Program-made: the position numbers and the translations under genes
Notes under the pieces: generated by a model
Seen by the model: the letters and a program-made list of their open reading frames with translations, nothing else
Databases searched by the model: none
What the model was told of the DNA's origin: nothing
NCBI GenBank assembly: GCA_029339195.1
Contig: JAPTJF010000087.1
Coordinates: forward strand, 1-64,000
Reading direction: 5' to 3'
From: Micractinium sp. NFX-FRZ
Lineage: Eukaryota > Chlorophyta > Trebouxiophyceae > Chlorellales > Chlorellaceae
Length of the DNA: 64,000 nt
Shown: positions 38,574-50,757 of the stretch, in pieces
How positions within the stretch are numbered: the first letter of the stretch is position 1
Layout of the letters: the number at the start of each line of letters is the position of its first letter

Positions 38574-41500
38574 TCACTGCTCCTTCTGGGGGTCCAGCCC
38601 GCCCTTTGTCAGGAGGAAGCGTGCCACGTCATCGTCATACGATATTTGGGCGGGGAAGTCTTTGGGCGTTGGGGAGTGGCGCTGCAGCAGGGCCAGCTCC
38701 TCAAACAGCACCTGCAGGGGGGGGGGGGGCAGGCAGGCAGTGACACTCCATTGCTCTCCCCCCGCTCTGTCCCATGAGACCGCTGCTGGCTCCCCGTGGA
38801 CTTGAAATGTAATTGATTGATTTGATTGAGTGAGTGGCACCAAGGAAACAAGTTCGAACGCTGTCAACCTCGAAAGAAAGGCAGGTGCAGGGTAAAAAGG
38901 AAAGGGTAGCAGGGGCAGCTCCCTTGAAGGGGCAGCACCTGGGTGGAGGACATCGGGTGAGGGTGGCATGGTGCGCAGGCGGCCCCCAGATGACCACCGG
39001 CACCACCGTGCATGCTGGGGCGGGCAAGCAGGCAGGTGGGCCGGCGGGCAGCAGGGGGCGGGCCAGCGGGCAGGCAGGCGGGAAACGCAGGCGGGCAGGC
39101 AGGGGAATGCGGGCATGCACGCACAGGCTCTCCACCACCACTAACGCACATGCATTATCTTCCTTCCATGCCTGCCTGCCTCAACATATATTACCCCCCA
39201 CCCCGGCCCAGGCGCCGTCTCCCCCAGCAATACTTCAGCCCGGCTCAGCACACAGCCAGATGCAGCTCACAGGCGAAATGTCTGCCCATCCCGACCTGCA
39301 CACCCTCAAGCAGCCCACCTTTATGTAGCAGTGCCGCCCCTCGCTGACCAGGTGGGTGGCGGCAAAGCGCTGCGAGTTGCGCGCTATGGTCCGTGCCAGG
39401 TCGTCGTGCTGCCTCAGGAACTCCACCGCCCGGAAGATCTCCTCGTGCCCGTTGTACCCGGAGGGCACGTAGTGCACCCAGGGCTTGAGGGAGCGGTCTG
39501 CAGGCAGGGTAGGGGCGGGCGCAAAGGCTGGTGCGTGCAGGAAAGTGCAGGGGAAAGGGAGGGGCAAGCTGGCACCCTGACGAGAAGTTGTGCACCCAGG
39601 CTTCGGCGAGGGGTGAAAAGAGGTGACTAATTGCCAGTGGTGGGTGCGTCAAGGGCGTGGCGCAGACTGGAGAGCAAGGGGCGGTACTGCTGACAGGGCA
39701 CAGCAGCACAGTCATGCAAAGCGAACTCACCACCACCACCGCACACGCACACACTTCATCCCGGAGAAAAGCAGCGCCTCCGCCTGCAGCGCCTTTGTCT
39801 GCCTGTGGCATGCAAGCGGCCCAGAGCTGCTTGCTGTGCATCCCCGCAGCACCACGGCGGTACTCGGGGAAAGTTCCACAGCACTTACAGTACCACTCGA
39901 TGAGCGTGCTGTCCTCCTTGATCACCGTCTGCGCACACACACCGGGGGAGGGGCCCTTTCAGACATGTCGTTTGATCAGTGCGACACACATTGGAACTCA
40001 TCCAGTGTGCTGTCCCCACTGCCTGAATGCATGCTGGAACTAAGTGGAACTCAGGCATGGTGGTCAGCATGACGTGCTGCCCCCAAGTGCTCCATGGCCC
40101 GCGTGCTGCGCAGGGTGCCACCCAGTCCCTGCTGGCACGCTCAGGCAGCACCCCGCGCCCCACTGGCACCAAGGCGTTTAAGGGCTGGCCGTTGCTCGAC
40201 TGGTAGTTGCTTCATGCCGGCATTCGGGCCACCTGGCTGGCAACTGCGTGACACCAGTCCGGTGGAAGGGCATGCCTGGCTGGCCCACCGCTTCGTGGGT
40301 GGCCACAGCCTGTACTGCACCCCATCAACTGCGCCCACGTGCCCAGCATCCATCCTGGGCCCGCCTTCCCTGTCACCTTTAAACGCTACACCCACCCACT
40401 CTTACACGGCACCTGGCCACTTCCCCACCGGCCAGCCACTTGTCCGGCCAGCCGCTGCCTGGCACCCGCTGCCAGCCTGGCAGGGCGTGGCTGACATCAG
40501 GTTGAGCGGCGGTGGAGTCGGCAGCACCAGGTGGACGCTGCCAGCATGGCACAGTCTGCCTGTCATGCAGCCAGCCACCCACCTGCCCAGTGGCCAGAAC
40601 CTTGGCCAGCCGCGTGCTGGCAGACCAGCCGTCCGTACTGAAGGTGTATCTGTGGCGGGAAATGGGGGCGGGGCCAGGGGCGGCATGCTTGTGACTACAT
40701 CGTTTGACTAGGCACATGGCGGGCGAGGAGGGTGGAAAGGTGGGGCGCAAATGCTGTGCTTGCACATTCATGCGCAGCTGGCTGCTGGCAGGCAGTGCGG
40801 GCATGCAAGGTGTTGATTGAAGAGAGACTAATCTGCCCAGCCGTCAGGCCACGCCCATTCTTTTTGTACCCAGCCAGCCAGCCAGCCCCCCACCTCACTT
40901 GAACTTGCGCTGCTCAGCCAGCGACATGCGTTCTCCTCCATGTGGGTCTGCAAAGGACGTGAGGTTGGCGTTGCGCTCCGTCGCATTGCTGGCCTTCACG
41001 TACCACTCCCGTGACCCCCGCTTCTCCTCCGCCTTCTTCCCAAACCTGTCCAAGTGAGGCACCCGGGTGGGGAAGAGGCTCCATCTGCAATGGTGCGCAG
41101 GAGGGCTATCACGTGGGGTCACCCACGCTTGCCGGTGCCAGCGAGGCACCCGCATGGGGGGCACAGGCGCCACATGCATGTGGCACACGCATCGTAGCAT
41201 GCCCAGGCAATTGATGGCGCTTGCAAGTGCAGTTAGCCACAGGGGGTGGGGGCGCACAGAGGAGGGCTGCTTCATCTGCCGGGTGACGTCACTGCTGTGG
41301 GCACGGAGCAAGCGCCCTGTCAGGCTGCCTGCTCAATGTGGCTGACGCTTCAAGAAGTTCACGTGCACACCGCCCTCCCTGCCCCCTCGTCCTCCCCTTC
41401 TCCCAGAGCAGCAAGTCAGCACTGCTCCGCACAACCACATCCCCCCCCACCCTCGGCTCCGCCCTCGCACCTGCCCGCCGCCCCCTCCTCCCCCCCAAAA

Positions 41501-43970
41501 CCTGGACTTGCCATCCTCACCGCCCATCTTCCGCCCCTGTCACCTGCTCAGCGCATCCTCCCCCCCTCTCTAGAACCTCCCAATAGCCCTGCCCTTCCGC
41601 CCCTTCACCGCCTCGCTCACATGCCCACCGCCCGCTCCTCCCTGTGCTCCCAGGGTACGCTCTCTGCGGTGCTCAGCAATTCTGCCACAAAGTCGTCGTA
41701 CTGCAGGCAAGGCAGCAGGCGGCCCGGGGTGGCAGGTGTGCATGCGCTTTCAGTGGGCAGTGTCAGTAGGCAGGCGCGCATGCAGTGCATTGGTCAAAGC
41801 AGGGAGGCAGGGAGGCAGGCACCGGAAGCGGAGGGCGTGGGGGGGCAAGCAGGCAGCTGGTCAGCCGGGTGCTGACTGGTGGCTGGCACCGAGGAGAGCA
41901 CAAGGTCGAAGTGGGTGCAGCCTAACCACCCACCCACGACCCACCTGCCCACCCACCCACCACAGGCACCACGGGCGGAGCTGGCCCTGGCTGGTGGGGC
42001 ATGCACAAGACCACGTGCCAGTCAAGTAGAGCGCCACCCCGTTCCCGGTGGGTCCCACGCACGCACGTCGTATCTCACAAACTCGCCGCTGGGGATGAGG
42101 ATGTGGCTGTACATGGGGCGCTCGTCCTTTGTGAAGGTCATGAGGGGGCACATGGCCGAGGGGAAGCGCCCCTCTTCGCCCTCCTTCTCCGGCGCAACTA
42201 ACTGCAGGTCCCCAAACCCCACTGCGGCCCAGGCGGGTGGGCGGGTGGGTGGGGGGGCAGGCAGGCATAGGCCAGGGTGGGGTGGGGCAAGCGGGCGCAA
42301 GCAAGCGTGGGCAGGTGAGGCGGCGCGCAGAGCCCTCGGGTGGAGGCCAGCGTTTGGTTGGCTTTCTGGGCTCCCCACATTGCAAGCTGCACGCCAGCCC
42401 CAGGCCATGAGCTGTCGTGCACACACAAAAAAGCAGCACCTCCGCGCAGGCGGGCAAGCAGGCAAGCAGGAGGGCGGACAAGGCAGGACTTGTTATGCTT
42501 GACGCAGGAGGTGTGTTGGGCCACACGCAAGCACAACTCGAACTTTAGCGAGTGCAGCTCAAGGTGCAGGAGCAGGGCACAGCACAGCATGCACGCAGTG
42601 CCATGCGCCACCTGCAAATTCAACCCCATCGGGAAGCCCAAACCTGCAACCAGGGAAGCAGCGGCAAGCGTGGCACCGGTGACATGCAGCAGAACTGCTG
42701 AGACGTACACGGCGTGGCTGTGGCGAGCCAGGAAGCCTGAAGCAGTCTCCAGGGTGTGGACTCAACCCCGCCCAACTGCTGGGCACGCGGCAGCAGCCAG
42801 GCAGCTCGCCTGGCAGCAGGTGACAGCACTGCTTGCGCTGCTGCCGCACTCCCGCCACCCAGCCATTTCAGCTCCACTCCTTGGCAGCAGTATCCGAGAC
42901 ATCCACGGTACAGTGCTGCACCTTTGCGGCTCACATGAGTGCCTGCCTTGTATGACTAAACCCCGCATGTTTGCCCACCTCCTGGCGGCGTCCTGTATCT
43001 GGGAGATCATGCCGTAGTGCAGGGGCTGCTGGCCGTGCCCGCCCCACCGCTCCAGCCCGCCGCTCGAGATGTAGGCCGTGTTGTTCCACATGACCAGGCG
43101 GAAGCGCGGGTTGATTGTGTCCTGCTGGGGCGTCCTGCAGGCGCGCAGGTGGCGTGGCGTGGCGTGCAGTGCAGTGCACACGTTGTCATTTAGGTGTTGG
43201 CGTTAATTGTTGTTGTTGCAGGCACCAGGGCAGACAGGGAGGTTGCCGCTGGCTGGCTGCCTGCCGCGCCGGCAGCAGGTAGAATGGCGTGCGCGGACAG
43301 CCGCTGGTGAGCCTGGCGTGCGCAGCACCAAGCACGCAGGTGGTGGCAGCCACGGCCGCGGGGATGAGCAGGGCAGCCGGTGGCAGGTGCGCAGTTGCAG
43401 GCTCACCCTTGGCTCAAGTTGAAGCCCTCTGGCGCCACAGGCGCACAGGCGTCCAAGTCTTGGCGGGTGATTCCGCGCCCAAACCAGGGACGCAGGTCTT
43501 CAAACACCCCCGAAGAAAACACGTCGACATGCTTCTGGCACTCTTGTGGCAGCTGGTAGGGCCGCTGCCAGCGCGCCGCGCTGCCCCAGCCGGCGGCACC
43601 GGCGGCAGAGAGCAGCCTGGAGGGGATGGCCATCCCTCCCGCTCGCATGGAGAGGGCCTGCAGCAGGCATGGCTTCCACATGCGCACACGTGTGTTTAGG
43701 GTGTGCAATCAGGCTGCACCGTTGCAAGAACACCGCTGCATGCAGTAAAAGTGGCCGAGATGCGGACGCAGCAGGGCTAAGCGGCTAAGCCACCGGTGGC
43801 ACGTGTACCGCTACTGCCGCCACGGGCCGTGGGTTAACCGTTCTCACCATGCCGGCCAGCAGGCCGCAGAGTCCATACAGCAGCCCGGTGAGAACAAGGG
43901 CACCGGATGGGGCAGGGCAGGCCCGAAGGGCGCCGTTCCGCCGCCCAACTTGGTGCGCCATTTTTTGCAT
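38574..43970 (-). CDS. CAP10-domain (GT90, rumi/POGLUT-like) glycosyltransferase, copy A
   Basis: Eleven exons in transcript order: 43848-43970, 43407-43657, 42979-43134, 42612-42643, 42067-42221, 41621-41700, 40899-41084, 40583-40649, 39889-39928, 39319-39497, 38574-38711; 468 residues, all phases closed. A type II anchor (SGALVLTGLLYGLCGLLAGM) lies near the N-terminus, so the enzyme should face the ER/Golgi lumen. CAP10 signatures: GVFEDLRPWFGRGIT, NPRFRLVMWNNTAY, FPSAMCPLMTFTK, DGWSASTRLAKVLATGQ, SLKPWVHYVPSGYNG. GT90 enzymes transfer glucose or xylose to proteins or glycans; the acceptor here is unknown. Its neighbour at 45140-50212 has the same exon structure. Copy A lacks an approximately 70-residue Q/P-rich insert present in exon 2 of copy B. 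Confidence 0.85.
41142..41190 (-). repeat. Decayed copy of CAP10-A exon 7 acceptor region
   Basis: GAGGCACCCG, ATGGGG and CACAGGCGCCA follow 41057-41095 (exon 7 start plus acceptor) in order. The parallel copy in paralogue B is clearer. Confidence 0.5.
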
Positions 43971-45139
43971 GTCAGCCGGGCCTCAACGGAGAGCCTCCTG
44001 GGAAAACAGTTGGCAGGGTGGCGCTTGGTGGAGCAAAGGCTGGACGGGGCTAGGGCTGGGGCTAGGGCAAGGGTATGGCTTGCCGCCCCCTGCAGTCCTG
44101 GCCTCCTGAGGGCTGTCGGAGGCCTTGGAAGGCCCGTTCGCACTGGATAGCGCTGTTAGAAGGTTAAACTTGGACTTGGGACGCGCCTTGGAGCGCGATG
44201 GCCGGCGGTGGCGACAGGTGGCAGCGTCAGCGCCCATGGCGCGCCACTGGAAGGTTTGGCGAACGTTGCTTCCCCTGTCTTTTGGCGTGTGCCCTTCACT
44301 CCGGGTGTACCTTGGACACCTTGGAGCCGAAATGGCAGTGACTTTGTAGCAGGAAAATTGTGTGGGAGCAGGCCTCGGCTGTGGGTGCCTCGGCTGTGTT
44401 GTGCTGGTTGTCTATCGGGTGGGTTGGCGGCACCTGCTGGGCTAGACTGACCGACCCAATTGAGTGTCTTTTCAGCACAAGCCTGTGACGCTTGATGAAC
44501 CAATCTCACGTGCAGGAATCAAACTTGAGATGCGAGCGTGATAGCACACGGTCGGAGCAGCTTTACCCAAAGCATGCTCAGGGAGATGGGCAGGCACTGC
44601 AGCCGGCGGATTCACTAAACACTGGGCAAAGCCCGCCTCCCCGCTGCAGTGAGCTAACGCCACGAGGGGCTTCACGAATGCATGGCTCTTCCTCACTTCG
44701 ATTCTGGTGTGGTCACGGGGAAAGAGCAGAAGCACTAACACACATAGGGGCAGCGCTCTAAAGTGGCACTGCCAGGCAAGCGCAAGTCGAGGGAAGCGGT
44801 GCAGATGCCAGCGCCCTGGCGTGGTGAGGTTGCAGCCAGCCACCCATGCATGTCCTGAGATGCCTCTTTGATGGGCGAGAGGCCAGCCTTGCCCCGTAAT
44901 GCCAGACCCCGAGGCGGCCCCTTTCTCTGCCCTGCTGCCACCACTACACGCGTGGCCGCCAGTCATACGAGTTGGTGCAGTGCTCAAGTACGCACACCCG
45001 TAAACAGCATGGAACATAGGCTGCTTGTATTTACATGTGCACTTAGTTTACATCCAAGTAGAGGGAAGCCTGCTGGCTATTCAAAGCTTGCCCGCTGGAG
45101 AGTGCCTGCTGTGATGCCGCTGGGCTGCCACATGCCGGC
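43971..45139. other. Intergenic between the two CAP10 paralogues
   Basis: About 1.2 kb carrying the promoter of copy A and the 3' flank of copy B. No other gene was recognised. Confidence 0.5.
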
Positions 45140-46410
45140 TCACTGCTCCAGCTGGGGGTTCAGTGAGCCCGGTTTCAGGAGGAAGCGTGCCACGTCATCG
45201 TCGTATGATATTCGGGCCGGGAAGTCTTCCAGCCTTGGGGAGTGGCGCTGCAGCAGGGCCAGCTCCTCAAACAGCACCTGCGGGGGGGGGGGGGGGCAGG
45301 CAGTGATGCCAGGGACACATGAAGGAACAGATGAGTAACATCTGATACAGGGGAGTTTCTACACTGATGCAACTGAGCAAGCGGGCGGGCCGGCAGGACG
45401 GGGGCAGGTGGGCAGGTGGGCAAATGCAGGCGAGCGCATGCAGGCGCTGCACCGCCCCCAGTGCACATCCATACCCACCAACCCACCCACCCCGGCGGCC
45501 TGCCTCGACGTAGCATTGCCGGCCCGGCCCCACATGCTGCACAACACTGCATGCAGATGCAATGCCCTGTGGCATGTCCGCCCCATCCTCATATCCAACT
45601 GCAGGCCTTACTGTGGCAGCCCACCTTGATGTAGCAGTGCCGCCCCTCGCTGACCAGGTGGGCGGCGGCAAAGCGCTGCGAGTTGCGTGCTATGGTCCGT
45701 GCCAGGTCATCGTGCTGCCTCAAAAACTCCACCGCCCGGAAAATCTCCTGGATCCCGTTGTACCCGGAGGGCACGTAGTGCACCCAGGGTTTGAGGGAGC
45801 GGTCTGCAGGCAGGCAGGGCAGGGGCAGGCGTGGATGCTGGTGCGTGCAGGGGAGAGGGCCGGGCAAGCTTGCACCCAGGCAGCAGGCACCGAGTGCACC
45901 CAGGGCTTTCCGCGCGCGGTAAAGAGGTGGTGGACGGCAGACAGTGGTGCGTGCGGCCGGGAGGTAGGAGGCAGAGGGAGAGCAAGGGGCACAGGCAGAG
46001 GGGGTAGCAGCACAGCCCCCCGCCCCCCGAGTACTTGCGGGGGGGCCGCGGCGCCTTTGGCAGCGTAGCGCGCGAGCTGACCCAGGACTGCTCGCTGTTC
46101 ATTCCAGCAGTACCACGGCAGCACAGCACTCACAGTACCACTCGATGAGCGTGCTGTCCTCTTTGATCACGGTCTGCACACAGCCAGGGGGAAGAGGCCA
46201 GCATGACTCTTTCCATGTTGGTTCACGCTCAACACCTCGTGGAATCGTGTTGATCAGCAAGCTGTGCTGTTCCCCCCCCCTGTGGGACCGCTCTCAGCAC
46301 AGAAAACTGCTTTGAAAAGTTTAGCAGGCACTGCCCATGGCCAGCGGCTGCCTGGCACCCTGCTGCCAGCCTGGCAGGGCGCTGCTGACTGCCCCCCGCA
46401 GCGGTGAGGT

Positions 46411-46442
<32 letters not shown>

Positions 46443-49400
46443 CGGCACAGCCTGCCTTTCATGCAGCCACCCACCTGCCCAGTGGCCAGAACCTTGGCCA
46501 GCCGCGTGCTGGCAGACCAGCCGTCTGTGTTGAAGGTGTACCTGTGGCGGAGGGGGGCGGGGGCAGGGGTTGCATGCCGTGACTGGATGGCCAAGGTGTA
46601 TCTGGGGCGGAGGGCAGATTGGGTGGGGGGGCGGCAGGAAGGCGGGCACACCCGAGGTGGTTGGCGGCGGTCGATGCACAGGTGGCTGCTGGCGTGCGGT
46701 GCAGGCGTACAGGTGAGTCGAGGGAGACATAGTGAAAAAAAACTATAGTGAAAAAACCATAGTGTGTTGCCCAGCCATCGGGCCAGCCGTTGACCCAGAC
46801 ATCCATCTATCCAACTTGCCAGCCAGCCGGCACAGCCTGCCAGCCAGCCAGCCCCCCGCCTCACTTGAACTTGCGCTGCTCAGCCAGCGACATGCGCCCT
46901 CCGCCCAGCGGGGTGGCAAAGAGCGTCAGGTTTGCGGTCCGCTCCGTCTCATTGGTGTGCTTCGCATACCACTCCCGCGACCCCAGCTTCTCCTCCGCCT
47001 TCTTCCCAAACCTGTCCAAGTGAGGCACCCGGGTGGGAAACAGGCTCCATCTGCAACGGTGCGCAGGGGGGCGGGGGTCGCGCTGGGCGATTCGCTATTG
47101 TTTTGTTGGATACTTGTTTCTTTCAAAGTTTGGGAGTCCAAGCTGGTGCCAGGGAGGCACCCAGGTGGGACACAGGCTCCACCTGACTGTGGCACACGCA
47201 GGCATGTGCACATGCATGGGTGAGTGTCGATTGCTTGTGCAGAATAGCCACAGGCGGTGGCGCTCGCGCAGGGGGCCTGCGTTGGCTACCCGACCGCATC
47301 GTTGCTGCTGCTGTGGGCATGGATTAGGCCCTCCCCTCCCCTCCCCCTCCCCTCCGCTCCGCTTTCCAAGTGACAAGTCTGCAACACTCAGCGCCCCTCC
47401 TCCCTCCCGCCTGCCTTCCCCACCCTTTCCTCCGCCCTCTTGCCTTCCCGACACGCCCTGCTTGCTTCCCCACACCGACCTTGCCATGCCCATCACCCGC
47501 TCCTGCCCCCTCCTTCCCCCTGCCACCCGCGGAGCACATCCTCCCCCCTCTCCCCTTGCCCCCACGGTCCTGCCCGTCCGCCCCTTCCCACCTCGCTCAC
47601 ATTCCCACCGCCCGCTCCTCCCTCTGCTCCCAGGGTACTTGGTCTGACGTGGCCAGCATCCTTGATACAAACTCTTCGTACTGCAGGCAGGGCAGGCAGG
47701 CAGCCGGGGTGGGTGGCAGATCAGGAGGCGGGTGCCGCTGTAGGCAGGCAAGGCAGGCAGCAGGCGGCTGGGGTGGCAGGCAGGTGGGTAGGCAGGTGCG
47801 CAGTGTGCTACACTAGGCAGGCAGGCAAGGCAGGCAGGCAGCTGGGGTGGAAGGCAGGTGAGTAGGCAGGAGCGCAGTGTGCTACAGGGGGAGCAAGCAG
47901 GCAGCAGGTCAGCCAAGCACAGAACTACGGCAGTGTAGGAGAGCACAGGGTTCAGGCACCGTGCAGTGCACCACGGGCAGAGGTGCCCCTAGCTAGGGGG
48001 CCTGCACAGCACCACATCCCTATCAAGCAGAGCGTCACACACCTCCGCCCGCCCCGCCCCGCCCGCCCCGCCCCGTGCAGTCACCCACGCACGCACGTTA
48101 TATCTCACAAACTCGCCACTGGGGATGAGGATGCGGCTGTACTGGCTGCTCGGCTGCTTGGTGAAGGTCATGAGGGGGCACATGGCCGAGGGGAAGCGCC
48201 CCTCCTCACCCTTGTTCGCTTTGGGTATGGGCGGCAGGTCCCCAAACCCCACTGCGGCCCAGGCGGGGTGGTGGGCGGGCAAGCCAGGACAGGGTGAGGC
48301 GAGCGGGCGCGTGCGTGGGTGGGTGCCTACGTGTGGTGGGCACCCCCAGCCGCACACATTGCAGGCTGCACGGCGGCCCTGACGTGCACAACAGAAAAGC
48401 CCCTCCACACAGAGCAGGCAGGCAAGCAGGCATGCAGGCGGACAAGGCAGGGCCCAAGGCAGGACATGTGCTGGGTAGCAGGGCAAGGTGGGAGCTATGC
48501 TGGGCAGGAGGGCAGGCGGCAAACTTCAACCAGTAGCGAGTGCGGCATACGGTGCAGGTGCAGGCATGGCATAGGCATGCGCACGCAGTGCCCTGTATTC
48601 ACCTGCAAACTCAACCCCATCGGGCAGTCCGAACCTGCAACCAGGGCAGCAGCGGGCGGGGCATCAGACACACCAGCCTGCCAGCGAGGACAAGGCGCGG
48701 CACCTGCGCGACATGCAGCCAGGAACAGTCTCCAGGCTGGCGCTCCGGCATCGCCCCCGCTCAACTGCTGTCCACGACAGCAGTGCAGCAGGACAGCCAT
48801 GCAGCAGCCATACAGCGCTGCCTGCGCTGCTGCCGCCCTCTGGCCACCCAGCACTCTCATCCCCACTACTTGACAGCAGTCTCCGGTTTGTGCGGCATCA
48901 GAGGGCAGTGCGCTGCCTCGGCTGCCCCTGCCTGCCTTTCATGACTTGATTCGAGGCAAGGCAAACAGGTGGGACTCAAGTCCTGAAAGGCAGGCAGGGG
49001 CAGGCAGGCACTGCCCTCCAATGTACCATGTAATACCGGAGACCCTCGCCTCACCTCCTGGCGGCGTCCTGTACTTGAGACAGCATGTGGTAGTGCAGCG
49101 GCTGCTGGCCGTGCCCGCCCCACCGCTCCAGCCCGCCGCTCGTGACGTGTGCTGTGTTGTTCCACATGACGAGGCGGAAGCGCGGGTTGATTGTGTCCTG
49201 CTGGGGCGTCCTGCAGGCGTGCACGTGGAGTGGCGTGGCGTAGCGTGCAGTGCACACGTTGTCATTTAGGTGTTGGCGTTGGTTGTTGTTAGTGCAGACG
49301 CCAGGGTAGACAGGGAGGTTGCCTCTGTTTGCCTGCCTGCTGCGCCGGCAGCAGGTAGAATGGCGTGCGCGGACAGCCGCTGGTGAGGCTGGCGTGCACA

Positions 49401-50212
49401 GCACCAAGCACGCAGGTGGCGCCAACCACGGCCGCGGGGATGAGCAGGGGCAGCCAGTGGCAGCTATGCACTTGCAGGCTCACCCTTGGCTCAAGTTGAA
49501 GCCCTCTGGCGCCACGAGCGCACAGGCGTCCAAGTCTTGGCGGGTGATTCCGCGCCCAAACCAGGGGCGCAGGTCTTCAAACACCCCCGAAGAAAACACG
49601 TCGGCATGCTTCTGGCATTCTTGTGGCAGCTTGTAGGGCCGCTGCCAGCGCGCCGCGCTGCCGCCGCCGCTGCCCACAGTGGACGGCTGCTGCGGCTGCG
49701 GCTGCTGCGGCTGCGGCTGCTGGTCCGGCGGGCGCTGCTGCGGCTGCTGCTGCAGCTTGCCAAACTGCGTTACAAGCTGGGGCACTTGCTGCTCGACGAA
49801 ATCCCCTTCATCAATGTTAAAAACGTGCTGCCTGGTGCCAGTTGAACCCATGCTGCCGGCGGCGCTGGCGGCAGAGAGCAGCCTGGAAAAGGTGGTGCCG
49901 CATGTGCACACCCCTCTCGTCAGCGTGGGGAGGGCCTGCAGCAGGAAATGGTTTCAATTGTCAGACGTGTGTACAATTGTTTCCAGTATGTGCATTCAGG
50001 CTGCATCATTGCGTGAACACCGCTGCAAGCACTCGAGTTTGGCCGGGAGGCCGAGGTGCCACCGCCACCGCCGCCTTGGGTTTCACCGCTCTCACCGCTC
50101 CGGCCAGAAGGCCACAGAGTCCACACAGCAGCCCGGTGAAAACAAGCGTCCCGGATGGGGCAGCGCAGGCCCGCACCCCACGCGGAGGCTTGCGCCCACT
50201 TGGTATCAACAT
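45140..50212 (-). CDS. CAP10-domain (GT90) glycosyltransferase, copy B
   Basis: Eleven exons: 50096-50212, 49484-49935, 49055-49210, 48603-48634, 48097-48251, 47601-47680, 46865-47050, 46475-46541, 46134-46173, 45625-45803, 45140-45277; 533 residues. Exons 3-11 have exactly the same lengths as in copy A, proving tandem duplication with intact structure. Start chosen at the ATG at 50212 before the membrane anchor GTLVFTGLLCGLCGLLAG. Exon 2 is 201 nt longer than in A and encodes TRQHVFNIDEGDFVEQQVPQ followed by QQP/PQQ repeats, a low-complexity stalk between anchor and catalytic domain. Catalytic-domain signatures are kept (LRPWFGRGIT, DGWSASTRLAKVLATGQ, SLKPWVHYVPSGYNG). Differences are spread and mostly conservative, so both copies are probably active. 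Confidence 0.85.
46411..46442. repeat. CAG trinucleotide tract in a CAP10-B intron
   Basis: Ten uninterrupted CAG units, absent from the matching intron of copy A; recent expansion. Confidence 0.9.
46587..46614 (-). repeat. Copy of CAP10-B exon 8 acceptor end
   Basis: CCAAGGTGTATCTGGGGCGGAGGG matches 46532-46555 (GAAGGTGTACCTGTGGCGGAGG), the start of exon 8 (YTF codons) and its acceptor, about 55 bp upstream in transcript direction. Confidence 0.7.
47154..47196 (-). repeat. Copy of CAP10-B exon 7 acceptor end
   Basis: 29 of 32 positions match 47022-47053, which encodes SLFPTRVP and includes the acceptor. The copy lies 132 bp upstream in transcript direction. Confidence 0.85.
47686..47850. 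repeat. GGCA-rich low-complexity tract
   Basis: Many GGCAGGCA units in a CAP10-B intron; similar tracts lie at 32587-32632, 33130-33215 and 39025-39110. All are intronic. Confidence 0.8.
48901..49018. repeat. Long inverted repeat (hairpin) in a CAP10-B intron
   Basis: Left arm 48901-48952 and right arm 48973-49018 are near-perfect reverse complements around a 20-nt loop. The core TGAAAGGCAGGCAGGGGCAG pairs with its complement, and the arms end in GAGGGCAGTG / CACTGCCCTC. It lies in the intron between exons 3 and 4. The RNA would fold into a stem of roughly 45 bp. The matching intron of copy A has only a weak left-arm relative. Confidence 0.85.
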
Positions 50213-50757
50213 GGCTTGCAAGTGCTGGGCTGCAGCTCTAATGAGGCGTGGACAATGGTTCTTTCCGGATGGTGGCCGAATTTAGTGCTGGACGCCATCT
50301 TCTATGCGCAGTACCGTGGCAGCGCGCGGAAGCCAGGTCTTGTTGATGCGAGGTGTTCAGTCGAATGCAAGCCACTCATCCTCGCCACTGTAAATCTGAA
50401 CACGCAGCAGCACCCGTGCGGGCGCCGCTGTAAAGCTGAATGAGCAGAAGCAGCAGCTACCACCACCGCCTGCTGCTGCTGTCCAGGACGCCGCCTGGCA
50501 CACACATTTTTGCACAATGCAGGTGTAGCCAAGCCCTTGTCGCAGCAGCGCTTGTCGCAGCAGCCATGCCTTTTTTCAAGTCTCCCTATGTGGCCCGCTT
50601 GCTTGTTGAATGCTACACATCAAATACAATGCCGCACAAGGACCACCTCCAGGCTGCAACCAAGCAGCGACCCCATCTCACTGCATCCACAATCTGCCGT
50701 GGCGCCTTCCCCTGCCTCGCCCCGTGTGCAGATGGCTTCCCAGACTTGCCAGCCAGC
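50213..50757. other. Intergenic: CAP10-B promoter and next gene's 3' flank
   Basis: No gene recognised. It holds the CAP10-B upstream region. Confidence 0.5.

Noticed and set aside
38800..38880. tRNA-like box B (GTTCGAA) in a CAP10-A intron
   Set aside because: No paired acceptor stem or D arm can be drawn around it.
47686..47850. GGCA tract as a transposon end or telomere-like repeat
   Set aside because: Simple-sequence expansion within an intron, no terminal repeats or target-site duplication.
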